Assembly: GCA_052389435.1 (NCBI GenBank)
Contig: JBQTIB010000119.1
Location: 1 to 14,380, forward strand
Reading direction: 5' to 3'
Source of the DNA: JBQTKD01 sp052389435
GTDB lineage: Bacteria > Actinomycetota > Actinomycetes > Sporichthyales > Sporichthyaceae
DNA: 14,380 nucleotides
The notes under the pieces are model-generated. The model was given only the letters and a program-made list of their open reading frames with translations. It was not told the origin of the DNA and made no database searches. Position numbers and translations under genes: made by a program. Below, in pieces: positions 1 through 6,136 of this stretch (position 1 is the stretch's first letter; each line of letters begins with the position of its first letter).

Positions 1-917
1 GGCACCCGGTCCAGCACGACGTGCATGCCCCCCGTTCCCGCCGAGGCAAGTTCGGTGGTGGCGCAGGACAGCCCGGCGCCGCCGAGGTCCTGGATGCCGA
101 CGACGAGGTCGGCGGCGAAGATCTCCAGGCAGCACTCGATGAGCACCTTCTCGGCGAACGGGTCGCCGACCTGAACGCTCGGGCGCTTCGACGGGCCGTC
201 GGCGTCGAAGGTCTCCGAGGCGAGAACCGAAACGCCGCCGATGCCGTCGCCGCCGGTGCGGGCGCCGAACAGGATTACCTGGTTCCCGGCGCCGGAGGCC
301 TTCGCGAGCTTGATGTCAGCGTGCCGCATGACGCCGACGCACAGGGCGTTGACGAGCGGGTTGCCGAGATAGGTGGGATCGAAGACGATCTCCCCGCCGA
401 TGTTCGGCAGGCCCAGGCAGTTGCCGTAGCCGCCGATGCCGGCGACGATTCCGGGCAGCACCCGGCGGGTGTCCTCGGCCTCGAGCGGGCCGAAGCGCAG
501 CGGGTCCATGACGGCGATGGGCCGCGCGCCCATGGTGAGGATGTCCCGAACGATGCCGCCGATGCCGGTGGCCGCGCCCTGGTAGGGCTCGACGAAGCTC
601 GGGTGGTTGTGCGACTCGACCTTGAAGGTGACCGCGTAGCCCTGGCCGATGTCCACGACGCCGGCGTTCTCGCCCATGCCGACCATGAGGATGTCGGTCT
701 CGGGGGCCTTCTCGCCGAACTGCCTGAGGTGGACCTTCGAAGACTTGTAGGAGCAGTGCTCGCTCCACATCACCGAGTACATCGCGAGCTCGCAGGAGGT
801 CGGCCGACGGCCGAGGATCTCCTTGATCCGCGCGTACTCCTCGGCCTTCAGGCCCAACTCGGCCCAGGGCTGCTCGGCTCCCGGGTCCTTCGCCGCCAAC
901 TCGACGCTGTCGATCAT
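1..917 (-). CDS. purL: Phosphoribosylformylglycinamidine synthase subunit PurL (partial, N-terminal ~305 residues)
   Basis: This is the synthetase subunit of FGAM synthase. It uses ATP and glutamine-derived ammonia to convert FGAR to FGAM (step 4 of IMP synthesis) in the cytoplasm, in complex with PurS and PurQ. Translation from the ATG at 917 gives an uninterrupted PurL-type sequence to the window edge. Visible motifs are SEHCSYKSSK (residues 52-61), VESHNHPS (100-107) and GGIVRDILTMGARPI (120-134), and a later IQDLGGAGLSCA stretch. It is the small, bacterial PurL type that needs separate PurS and PurQ, because the N-terminus aligns directly with the ATP-binding core. A G-rich stretch (GGGGGTGG) upstream of the ATG may serve as ribosome binding site. 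The C-terminal part lies outside the window. purL is separated from purQ by a plus-strand gene, so it probably has its own promoter. Identification is certain. Confidence 0.97.
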   Translation of the reverse strand, partial: MIDSVELAAKDPGAEQPWAELGLKAEEYARIKEILGRRPTSCELAMYSVMWSEHCSYKSSKVHLRQFGEKAPETDILMVGMGENAGVVDIGQGYAVTFKVESHNHPSFVEPYQGAATGIGGIVRDILTMGARPIAVMDPLRFGPLEAEDTRRVLPGIVAGIGGYGNCLGLPNIGGEIVFDPTYLGNPLVNALCVGVMRHADIKLAKASGAGNQVILFGARTGGDGIGGVSVLASETFDADGPSKRPSVQVGDPFAEKVLIECCLEIFAADLVVGIQDLGGAGLSCATTELASAGTGGMHVVLDRV

Positions 918-1044
918 GCTGCCACCCCCGCGCGAGCTTGCACCGTCTTCGTTGCGTCCGACGAACAGCGTCCTATGGGCCACGATCGGTCGGACGCTAC
1001 GAGACTTCCCTGCCGCACCCGGTGAATCTGTCGGCGGCTCGATC

Positions 1045-1050
1045 TACTGT
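1045..1050 (+). promoter_or_regulatory. Candidate -10 element of a leaderless promoter for the coiled-coil gene
   Basis: The hexamer TACTGT fits the actinobacterial TANNNT -10 consensus. Only 7 nt separate it from the ATG at 1058, so transcription would start at or next to the A of the start codon. No Shine-Dalgarno sequence precedes the ATG, which agrees with leaderless expression. No convincing -35 hexamer is visible. Confidence 0.45.
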
Positions 1051-1057
1051 CGTGGCC

Positions 1058-1411
1058 ATGTCCGAACAACCCGATCTGGAGTCCCGCGTCACCGGGCTCG
1101 AACAGCGCATGCGCCGTGTGGAGGCAGACGCCGCGGCCGCCCGCAAGCTCTCGGCCGATACCGATCGCGACGTGGCCGAGTTTGCGATCAAGCTCGACGC
1201 CAACCGGCAGGCGATCAATGCCCTGGCCGAACAGACCGCAGGGGGCTTCCGCGCGGTCCACGGTCGCATCGACGGACTCGAGGTCGAGATGCGCGCGGGC
1301 TTCGCCGAGATGCGCGCGGGCTTCGCCGAGATGCGCGGTGAGATGGGTGCAGGGTTCGCGGCCATCGCGCAACGACTCGACACGCTCATCGAACGCGAGA
1401 ACGGCTCCTAG
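1058..1411 (+). CDS. Small coiled-coil protein of unknown function
   Basis: The product is a 117-residue hydrophilic protein, almost entirely predicted helix. It opens with an LESRVTGLEQRMRRVEADAA-type heptad pattern and ends in tandem seven-residue units EMRAGFA (77-83 and 84-90), followed by a degenerate third unit (91-102) and a final amphipathic helix. No catalytic motif, signal peptide or membrane segment is present, so an oligomeric scaffold or filament-like role is only an inference. The frame stays open upstream to 938, but the ATG at 1058 is preferred. It sits 7 nt after a TANNNT hexamer, and the upstream extension is compositionally unlike the rest. The gene lies on the strand opposite to purQ and purL and splits them. 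Its TAG stop overlaps the purQ stop. Confidence 0.72.
   Translation: MSEQPDLESRVTGLEQRMRRVEADAAAARKLSADTDRDVAEFAIKLDANRQAINALAEQTAGGFRAVHGRIDGLEVEMRAGFAEMRAGFAEMRGEMGAGFAAIAQRLDTLIERENGS
1286..1327 (+). repeat. Two perfect tandem 21-bp repeats inside the coiled-coil gene
   Basis: The units at 1286-1306 and 1307-1327 are identical and in frame, each encoding EMRAGFA. A third, diverged and longer unit follows (1328-1360). Twenty-one bases equals one heptad, so changes in copy number would lengthen or shorten the coiled coil without shifting its register. Confidence 0.9.
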
Positions 1412-2088
1412 CACTGCCCCACCAGGCTGTTCAGCACCGAGGTGAAGAGGAGCAGGCCATCGGTCGTCGGACCGGTGAGCGTCTCTACGGCGTGCTCGGG
1501 GTGCGGCATGAGACCGACGACGTTGCCCGCCTCGTTGCGGATCCCGGCGATCTCCTGGGTCGAGCCGTTCGGGTTCCCGCCGACGTAGCGGAACACCACG
1601 CGGTTCTCGGCCTCGAGCATCGCCAGGGTCTCGGGGGCGGCCACGTAGCGGCCTTCGCCGTTCTTCACCGGAACCACGATTTCCTGACCCACCGTCAGGT
1701 CGCGGGTCCACGGGGTGTCGGCGTTTTCGACCCGCAGCGCCTGGTCTCGGCAGACGAAGTGCCGGTGGTCGTTGCGCAGCAGCGCGCCGGGCAGCAGGTG
1801 CGACTCGCACAGGACCTGGAAGCCGTTGCAGATTCCGAGCAGCGGCATGCCGCCGTTCGCGGCGTCGATCACCTTGTCCATGACGGGGGAGAACCGCGCG
1901 ATCGCCCCGCACCGCAGGTAGTCCCCGTAGGAGAACCCGCCGGGCAGGATCACCGCGTCGACGCCGTGCAGGTCCGCGTCCCGGTGCCACAGCGCAACGG
2001 GCTCGCCGCCGGCCAGGCGCACCGCGCGTGCGGCGTCCCGATCGTCGAGCGAGCCGGGGAAGGTGACGACCCCGACACGGGCGGTCAT
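1408..2088 (-). CDS. purQ: Phosphoribosylformylglycinamidine synthase glutaminase subunit PurQ
   Basis: This is the class I glutamine amidotransferase subunit that hydrolyses glutamine and passes ammonia to PurL. The 226 residues are full length for the family. Key features are the N-terminal VGVVTFPGSLDDRDA, the oxyanion region LPGGFSYGDYLR (48-59), the nucleophile elbow GICNGFQ with Cys87, and the catalytic pair His196/Glu198 in MPHPEH. The start is the ATG at 2088, which gives the expected N-terminus, although the upstream ribosome binding site is weak. purS ends 31 bp upstream, so purSQ is very likely one transcription unit. The stop overlaps the stop of the convergent coiled-coil gene in a CTAG tetranucleotide. 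Confidence 0.97.
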   Translation of the reverse strand: MTARVGVVTFPGSLDDRDAARAVRLAGGEPVALWHRDADLHGVDAVILPGGFSYGDYLRCGAIARFSPVMDKVIDAANGGMPLLGICNGFQVLCESHLLPGALLRNDHRHFVCRDQALRVENADTPWTRDLTVGQEIVVPVKNGEGRYVAAPETLAMLEAENRVVFRYVGGNPNGSTQEIAGIRNEAGNVVGLMPHPEHAVETLTGPTTDGLLLFTSVLNSLVGQC

Positions 2089-2119
2089 CGCGGTCCGCCG
2101 AGGAACGAGCGACCCGGGG

Positions 2120-2386
2120 TCACGACCGGGACTCGACGCGGACCTCGAAGCCCTCGATGACCGTGTTGGCGAGCAGGGTCTCGGCCATCTTCTCCACGGC
2201 CGCGAGGGCTGCGTCGTCGACGGGGCCGGCGAAGTCCAGTTCGAAGCGCTTGCCCTGACGGACGTCGACGACGTCGCCGAAACCGAGCCGGGCGAGGGCG
2301 TTGCGGATGGCCTGCCCCTGGGGGTCGAGGATCTCCGGTTTGGGCATGACGTCGACCACCACGCGGGTGCCGGGCCCCTGGCTCAA
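2120..2386 (-). CDS. purS: Phosphoribosylformylglycinamidine synthase subunit PurS
   Basis: PurS is the small bridging subunit that joins PurL and PurQ and helps ammonia transfer. The 88 residues show the family core VVVDVMPKPEILDPQGQAI (9-27), followed by FGDVVDVRQGKRFEL and a C-terminal VIEGFEVRVE strand. The best start is a TTG at 2386, preceded at about five bases by a strong GGGGGAG ribosome binding site. The first internal ATG (2347) would remove the conserved first beta strand. It is the first gene of the purSQ unit and is divergent from galE across about 98 bp. Confidence 0.95.
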   Translation of the reverse strand: MSQGPGTRVVVDVMPKPEILDPQGQAIRNALARLGFGDVVDVRQGKRFELDFAGPVDDAALAAVEKMAETLLANTVIEGFEVRVESRS

Positions 2387-2484
2387 GGTCTCCCCCTGTA
2401 AGTATTGAGTGGGCTCAGGCTATCGCCTGGCGTGGCAGGGTTCGGACGGCGAGGCGTGCTCGCAGGCGAGGGAGTGGGGCAGAC

Positions 2485-3441
2485 GTGAAGCTGTTGGTCA
2501 CCGGTGGGGCCGGGTACATCGGAGCGGTGGTCACCTCCCTGCTGCTCGAGGCCGGGCACGAGGTGGTCGTCGTCGACGACCTGTCCACCGGGCACGCCGA
2601 CGGCGTCCCGCCGGGCGCCGCGCTGATCAAGGCCCGCGTGCACGACGCCACCGAGTTCATGGACCCGAGCTTCGACGCGGTGCTGCACTTCGCCGCGAAG
2701 TCCCTGGTCGGGGAGTCGGTTTCGCGCCCCGAGCTGTACTGGCACAACAACGTCGTGGGGTCCCTGGCATTGATCGACGCGATGCGGGCCTCCGGCGTCC
2801 GCAAGATCGTCTTCTCCTCCACCGCCGCGACCTACGGGGAGCCGGCGGAGATGCCGATCACCGAGACCACTGCGACGAAGCCGACGAACCCGTACGGCAT
2901 GAGCAAGCTGACCGTGGACACGATGCTGTCCACCGAAGCCGCCGCACACGGGCTCGCGGCGATCAGCCTGCGGTACTTCAACGTCGCCGGCGCCCGCGAC
3001 TCCTTCGGCGAGCGGCACGACCCGGAGACGCACCTGATCCCGAACCTGCTCAAGGTCGCCACTGGCGAGGTCGAGCACGCGAAGATCTTCGGTTCGGACT
3101 ACCCGACCCGCGACGGCACGGCCGTGCGGGACTACATCCACGTCGTCGACCTCGCCGACGCCCACGTCCGCGCGCTCGAGGCCATGGAGGCGGGCGTCCA
3201 CAAGATCTGCAACCTCGGCTCCGGCACCGGGTACACGGTCCGCGAGGTCCTCGAGGCCGTCCGCACGGCGACGGGCCACCCGATCCCGGCCGTCGACGTC
3301 GAGCGCCGCGCGGGGGACCCGCCGAGCCTGATCGCGTCCAACGCCCTCGCCGCCTCCGAGCTCGGCTGGAAGCCGACCCGCGGCATCGAGCAGATGGCCG
3401 CCGACGCCTGGGCCTACGCCCAGTCCATCGCCGCGCGCTGA
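2485..3441 (+). CDS. galE: UDP-glucose 4-epimerase family protein (GalE-type)
   Basis: This is an extended short-chain dehydrogenase/reductase that likely interconverts UDP-glucose and UDP-galactose using bound NAD. The 318 residues begin with the Rossmann motif TGGAGYIG (6-13). They contain the acidic NAD-ribose residues VVDDLSTGH (30-37), the active-site serine region FSSTAATYG (110-118), the catalytic YGMSK (Tyr137, Lys141), the SLRYFNVAGA substrate-site segment (161-170) and RDYIHVVDLA (215-224). The FNVAGA and RDYIHV motifs favour GalE over dTDP-glucose dehydratases, but a related UDP-sugar epimerase cannot be excluded. The start is the GTG at 2485, with GGAG about ten bases upstream. 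It is the first non-purine gene in the purB-purS interval and has no other sugar gene beside it here. Confidence 0.9.
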   Translation: MKLLVTGGAGYIGAVVTSLLLEAGHEVVVVDDLSTGHADGVPPGAALIKARVHDATEFMDPSFDAVLHFAAKSLVGESVSRPELYWHNNVVGSLALIDAMRASGVRKIVFSSTAATYGEPAEMPITETTATKPTNPYGMSKLTVDTMLSTEAAAHGLAAISLRYFNVAGARDSFGERHDPETHLIPNLLKVATGEVEHAKIFGSDYPTRDGTAVRDYIHVVDLADAHVRALEAMEAGVHKICNLGSGTGYTVREVLEAVRTATGHPIPAVDVERRAGDPPSLIASNALAASELGWKPTRGIEQMAADAWAYAQSIAAR

Positions 3442-3459
3442 CCTACCGGCAATGACTGC

Positions 3460-3493
3460 GGGGGCTTGACGATCCATAGGAGCATCAACCCCC
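3460..3493. terminator. Candidate bidirectional terminator hairpin between galE and the convergent gene
   Basis: An imperfect inverted repeat pairs GGGGG(c)TTGA (3460-3469) with TCAACCCCC (3485-3493). One base is bulged and the loop is 15 nt. It sits in the 63-bp gap between two convergent stop codons. No clear T tract follows on either strand, so the assignment rests on position and pairing. Confidence 0.4.
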
Positions 3494-3504
3494 ACGGTCG
3501 CGCG

Positions 3505-4356
3505 TTAGACGGTCAGGCTGGTCAGCAGGCGGCCCGCGGCGGCGTGCTCCTGGGGCAGGGACTCGATCCAGATCGCCGGCTCCGCGGCGGCGGTGACGGC
3601 CTTGGTGTCGCGCAGCATCCGGCGCAGCGATTCCAGGATCAGCGGCATCGTCACCACCCGGGGGCTCACGACCACCGCCCGGCGCGAGGAGGCCATGCCC
3701 ATGGCCTGGCCGCCGTCGAACACGCTGCGCAGGCAGGACGCGACGTCCGACATGCGCAGGGCGTCGTCCCACGGGGTTTCGGAGACCGACGGCAGCTCCA
3801 CGACGATCAGGGAGTGCGTCTCGGCGGGAGAGAAGCCGTGGCGGTGGCCCTCGCGGTAGAGCTCGGTGAGCCGGGCGTCGAGGTGCGCGGCGGTGCCGAG
3901 GCCGTAGCGCGGGTCCACGCACCCGGCGGCCTCGATTCGGCTCTGGGCCGCGGCCAGCCAGTGCACCGACACGGTCCGAACGGTCGAGAACGGCGGCTCG
4001 CCGAGGCGCGCCGCGCGGAAGAGCGCGGCGAGGTCGTCGAGGGTCTCCTCGAGCGTGACGCCCTCGCGGCCGCGGCAGCGCGCGAGGTCCGCGGCGGCGG
4101 CGAGGTGTTCCTCGTCGTCCAGCAAAGTCTCAGCCAACGCGTCGACGGCCGGATTCCACCAGGCGCCGGGAGTTTTCCACCCCGCGGCCAGTGACTCCGT
4201 GCACCACCTGTCGACGAGGCGGGCGGTGAGCGCGGCGGTCGATTGATGGGGAATGCCCGGAATGCGACCCAGCAGGGGCACAGAGGGTAGTGCCGAGGTG
4301 GCCTTCCGGCGTCGAAACGCCTGCCACCAAGGAGTTCTGCACGTCTCGTCGGGCAT
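3505..4356 (-). CDS. Conserved-type actinobacterial protein with a degenerate GGDEF-like C-terminal domain
   Basis: The product is a 283-residue soluble protein with no signal peptide. The middle segment LARCRGREGVTLEETLDDLAAL (91-112) resembles the helical part that precedes regulatory output domains. From about residue 147 the pattern looks like a GGDEF (diguanylate cyclase) fold with its signature lost. DPRYGLGTAAHLDARLTELY (148-167) corresponds to the DPLTGLxNR entry helix, HSLIVVELP (181-189) to the first strand, and a RMSDVASCLRSVF helix follows. The GGDEF loop is replaced by MASSRRAVVV (221-230), so cyclase activity is not expected. This is my pattern reading, without a database search. 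The ATG at 4356 follows a GAGGGGTGA ribosome binding site. It is divergent from the membrane-tethered sigma fusion, suggesting shared control or a signalling partnership. Confidence 0.7.
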   Translation of the reverse strand: MPDETCRTPWWQAFRRRKATSALPSVPLLGRIPGIPHQSTAALTARLVDRWCTESLAAGWKTPGAWWNPAVDALAETLLDDEEHLAAAADLARCRGREGVTLEETLDDLAALFRAARLGEPPFSTVRTVSVHWLAAAQSRIEAAGCVDPRYGLGTAAHLDARLTELYREGHRHGFSPAETHSLIVVELPSVSETPWDDALRMSDVASCLRSVFDGGQAMGMASSRRAVVVSPRVVTMPLILESLRRMLRDTKAVTAAAEPAIWIESLPQEHAAAGRLLTSLTV

Positions 4357-4636
4357 CTCTCACCCCTCTTCGCTGCTGAGTTGCACCGTATGCCGGCTAT
4401 GTCCGATTCGGTATCGAGGCGCGGCCGAAAGACACGGCAATGTGCAACCGAGGAACCATGAAACGCTATTCCGTCACCCGTCTGCCTGCACTTTGCGATT
4501 TCACGCCCGCTTGTCCGGAGACGTGCCTACTCTCGGTTTACATCGACCACCGAGTTGATCACGTCAGGCCCCAGGTGAACCCCACGCACTCCGGAGCCCG
4601 AAACCCGCCAGGCCCAGCGCCCCGGACCCCAAGTGA
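4357..4636. promoter_or_regulatory. 280-bp divergent intergenic region, lower in GC than its surroundings
   Basis: This region separates the GGDEF-like gene from the sigma fusion gene. From about 4380 to 4560 it is visibly richer in A and T than any other stretch of the window. It holds an inverted pair GTTGCAC (4380-4386) / GTGCAAC (4442-4448) and a second pair CTCGGT (4532-4537) / ACCGAG (4549-4554). The second pair overlaps a TACTCT hexamer (4528-4533). I see no convincing gene in it. A 66-codon plus-strand frame starting at 4440 runs into the sigma gene start and has no coding character. Confidence 0.55.
4528..4533 (+). promoter_or_regulatory. Candidate -10 hexamer for the sigma fusion gene
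   Basis: TACTCT matches TANNNT and would give a 5' leader of about 100 nt. No good -35 is found at 16-18 bp. An inverted repeat CTCGGT/ACCGAG overlaps its last bases and spans the predicted start site, which would suit an operator. Weak evidence. Confidence 0.25.
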
Positions 4637-6055
4637 GTGACGATGTCGACCGCCAAGCCACCAGCCAAGCCCGCCGCGCAGAAGACGCCCGAGCAGGCGC
4701 CGGGTGACGCGAAACTGATCTCCGCCGCGCGCCGTGGGGACAACGAAGCCTTCGAGACTCTGCTGAGTCGTCACCACGACGCCGCGATGCGGCTGTCCCG
4801 GCGCCTCGCTCCGAACAGCGCCGCGGAGGTCTACGACGCCGCCGTCGAGTCGGTCGAGGCAGGCCTGCGCGCCGGCACCGGCCCGCGCGTCGCGTTCCGT
4901 CCGTACCTGCTGACCGCGGTGCGTCGCGCCAACTACGACCGCGCCAAGGCCGCGGGGAAGGTGCGCCCGACCGACGAGCTCGCCGCGAACAAGGTGCTGC
5001 TCATCGCCTCCTCCTCCATCGGCGCGGACCTGCTCGGGCAGACCACGCTGGCCTACCGGGAACTGACCGAGGTCCAGCAGCTCGCCCTGTGGCACACCGA
5101 GGTCGACGGCGAGCCGTTCCTGGACACCGGGCTGCTGCTCGGCCTGTCCGGCACCGAGGTCGCCGAGCTCGCCTTCGGGGCCCGCGACGAGCTGCGCCGC
5201 GCCATGGTCGGCGCCCAGCTCGACTCGGCCGCGGCCGGCCCGTGCAAGTGGACCTGCGACCGCCTCGGCGCGCACGTGCGTCGTCGGCTCACCCCGACCA
5301 TCGCTGAGAAGGTGCGCGGCCACCTCGAGCACTGCGCCTCCTGCCGCGAGCTCGTGCCCGCGGTGACGGCGATGGAAGCCGAGATGCAGTCGCTCATTGC
5401 GATGGTGGTGCTCGGCGCCGCCGCCGGTCCGTACCTGGACCTGGACTCGGTGCCGGCCAAGGGTCGCAAGGCCGCCGTCGTCGCCTCGGACGACGACGTG
5501 GTCGTCGCCGGGTTCTTCGGCCACGGCCGCCGCAAGGCCGTCTTCGCCGGCGTCGGCGCGATCATCGCCGCCGCGGGTCTGTTCGGCGGCCTGTCGATGG
5601 CGCAGAACTCCGCGAGCGAGAACATCGCCTCCGACGCACCGGACCCCAAGCTCCAGCTGCCGGACATGCTCGACGACTACGACGCCGGCCCGGAGGCCCC
5701 CGAGGCCGCAGGTTCCGGCAGCGCGGGCAGCGACACTCCGTCGACGGGCGCCAAGCACGCCCGCGCCTACACCGGCGAGACCGAGACCGTCACGGCGCAG
5801 GCGCCGCGCAGCGCCCCGAAGCACGCCAAGCCGGCCCTGGCCGCCGAGACCGGCGAGCCGAAGACCAACGGGTCGAAGAAGGCCTCGCAGTCGCAGAAGC
5901 CGACCGAGACGCCCGCCGAGAAGCCGGAGTCCGCGCCCGCGGACAGCGGGACTCAGACCATCGCGCTCGGCGCGCTCGGGGGCCTGGAACTGACCCCGAA
6001 CGCCGGCCTGCTCGGTGTGCTGCCCTCGATCGAACTGCTCCCGCCGGCGAGCTGA
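4637..6055 (+). CDS. Sigma-70 family (ECF-like) sigma factor fused to a zinc-finger anti-sigma domain, membrane helix and long extracytoplasmic tail
   Basis: The 472-residue protein has recognisable modules in order. A basic, proline-rich start (1-24) is followed by a sigma region 2-like helical domain, LISAARRGDNEAFETLL (27-43) to AFRPYLLTAVRRANYDR (86-102). A sigma region 4-like helix-turn-helix domain (about 139-192) includes TEVQQLALWHTEVDGE and LLGLSGTEVAELAF. A zf-HC2/ZAS-type zinc finger follows with Cys203/Cys207 and the HxxxCxxC signature His229-Cys233-Cys236. One membrane helix lies at about 301-322 after RRK. The remaining 150 residues are a disordered Ala/Pro/Thr/Lys tail, probably outside. 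The family normally directs RNA polymerase, and here its inhibitor and anchor are in the same chain, so release by proteolysis or a permanently tethered sensor is an inference. The start may be the GTG at 4637 or the ATG at 4643; neither has a good ribosome binding site. Confidence 0.85.
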   Translation: MTMSTAKPPAKPAAQKTPEQAPGDAKLISAARRGDNEAFETLLSRHHDAAMRLSRRLAPNSAAEVYDAAVESVEAGLRAGTGPRVAFRPYLLTAVRRANYDRAKAAGKVRPTDELAANKVLLIASSSIGADLLGQTTLAYRELTEVQQLALWHTEVDGEPFLDTGLLLGLSGTEVAELAFGARDELRRAMVGAQLDSAAAGPCKWTCDRLGAHVRRRLTPTIAEKVRGHLEHCASCRELVPAVTAMEAEMQSLIAMVVLGAAAGPYLDLDSVPAKGRKAAVVASDDDVVVAGFFGHGRRKAVFAGVGAIIAAAGLFGGLSMAQNSASENIASDAPDPKLQLPDMLDDYDAGPEAPEAAGSGSAGSDTPSTGAKHARAYTGETETVTAQAPRSAPKHAKPALAAETGEPKTNGSKKASQSQKPTETPAEKPESAPADSGTQTIALGALGGLELTPNAGLLGVLPSIELLPPAS

Positions 6056-6070
6056 CTCCGCCCCGCAGAC

Positions 6071-6101
6071 CGACCCCCGCCGAATCCATCGGCGGGGGTC
6101 G
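6071..6101. terminator. Strong hairpin, probable bidirectional terminator between the sigma fusion gene and purB
   Basis: A perfect 13-bp inverted repeat, CGACCCCCGCCGA (6071-6083) and TCGGCGGGGGTCG (6089-6101), has a 5-nt loop ATCCA. It lies 15 bp after the sigma gene stop and 36 bp beyond the convergent purB stop. There is no T tract, as is common for actinobacterial terminators. Confidence 0.7.
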
Positions 6102-6136
6102 TCGTGCGCCCGGGGTGGTGGCCCGTGGTCGCCGGG

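Noticed and set aside
994..999. TAGCGT on the minus strand as a purL -10
   Set aside because: It matches TANNNT, but no -35 is seen, and such hexamers occur by chance; too weak to list as a promoter.
21..1025. 334-codon plus-strand frame over purL
   Set aside because: It is antisense to the certain purL coding sequence and low in complexity.
4440..4640. 66-codon ORF in the sigma gene leader
   Set aside because: It overlaps the sigma start region, has mixed composition, no ribosome binding site and no recognised motif.
4559..5824. 421-codon minus-strand frame over the sigma fusion gene
   Set aside because: It is antisense to a gene with recognisable sigma and zinc-finger motifs, and the product is Gly/Arg/Val-rich.
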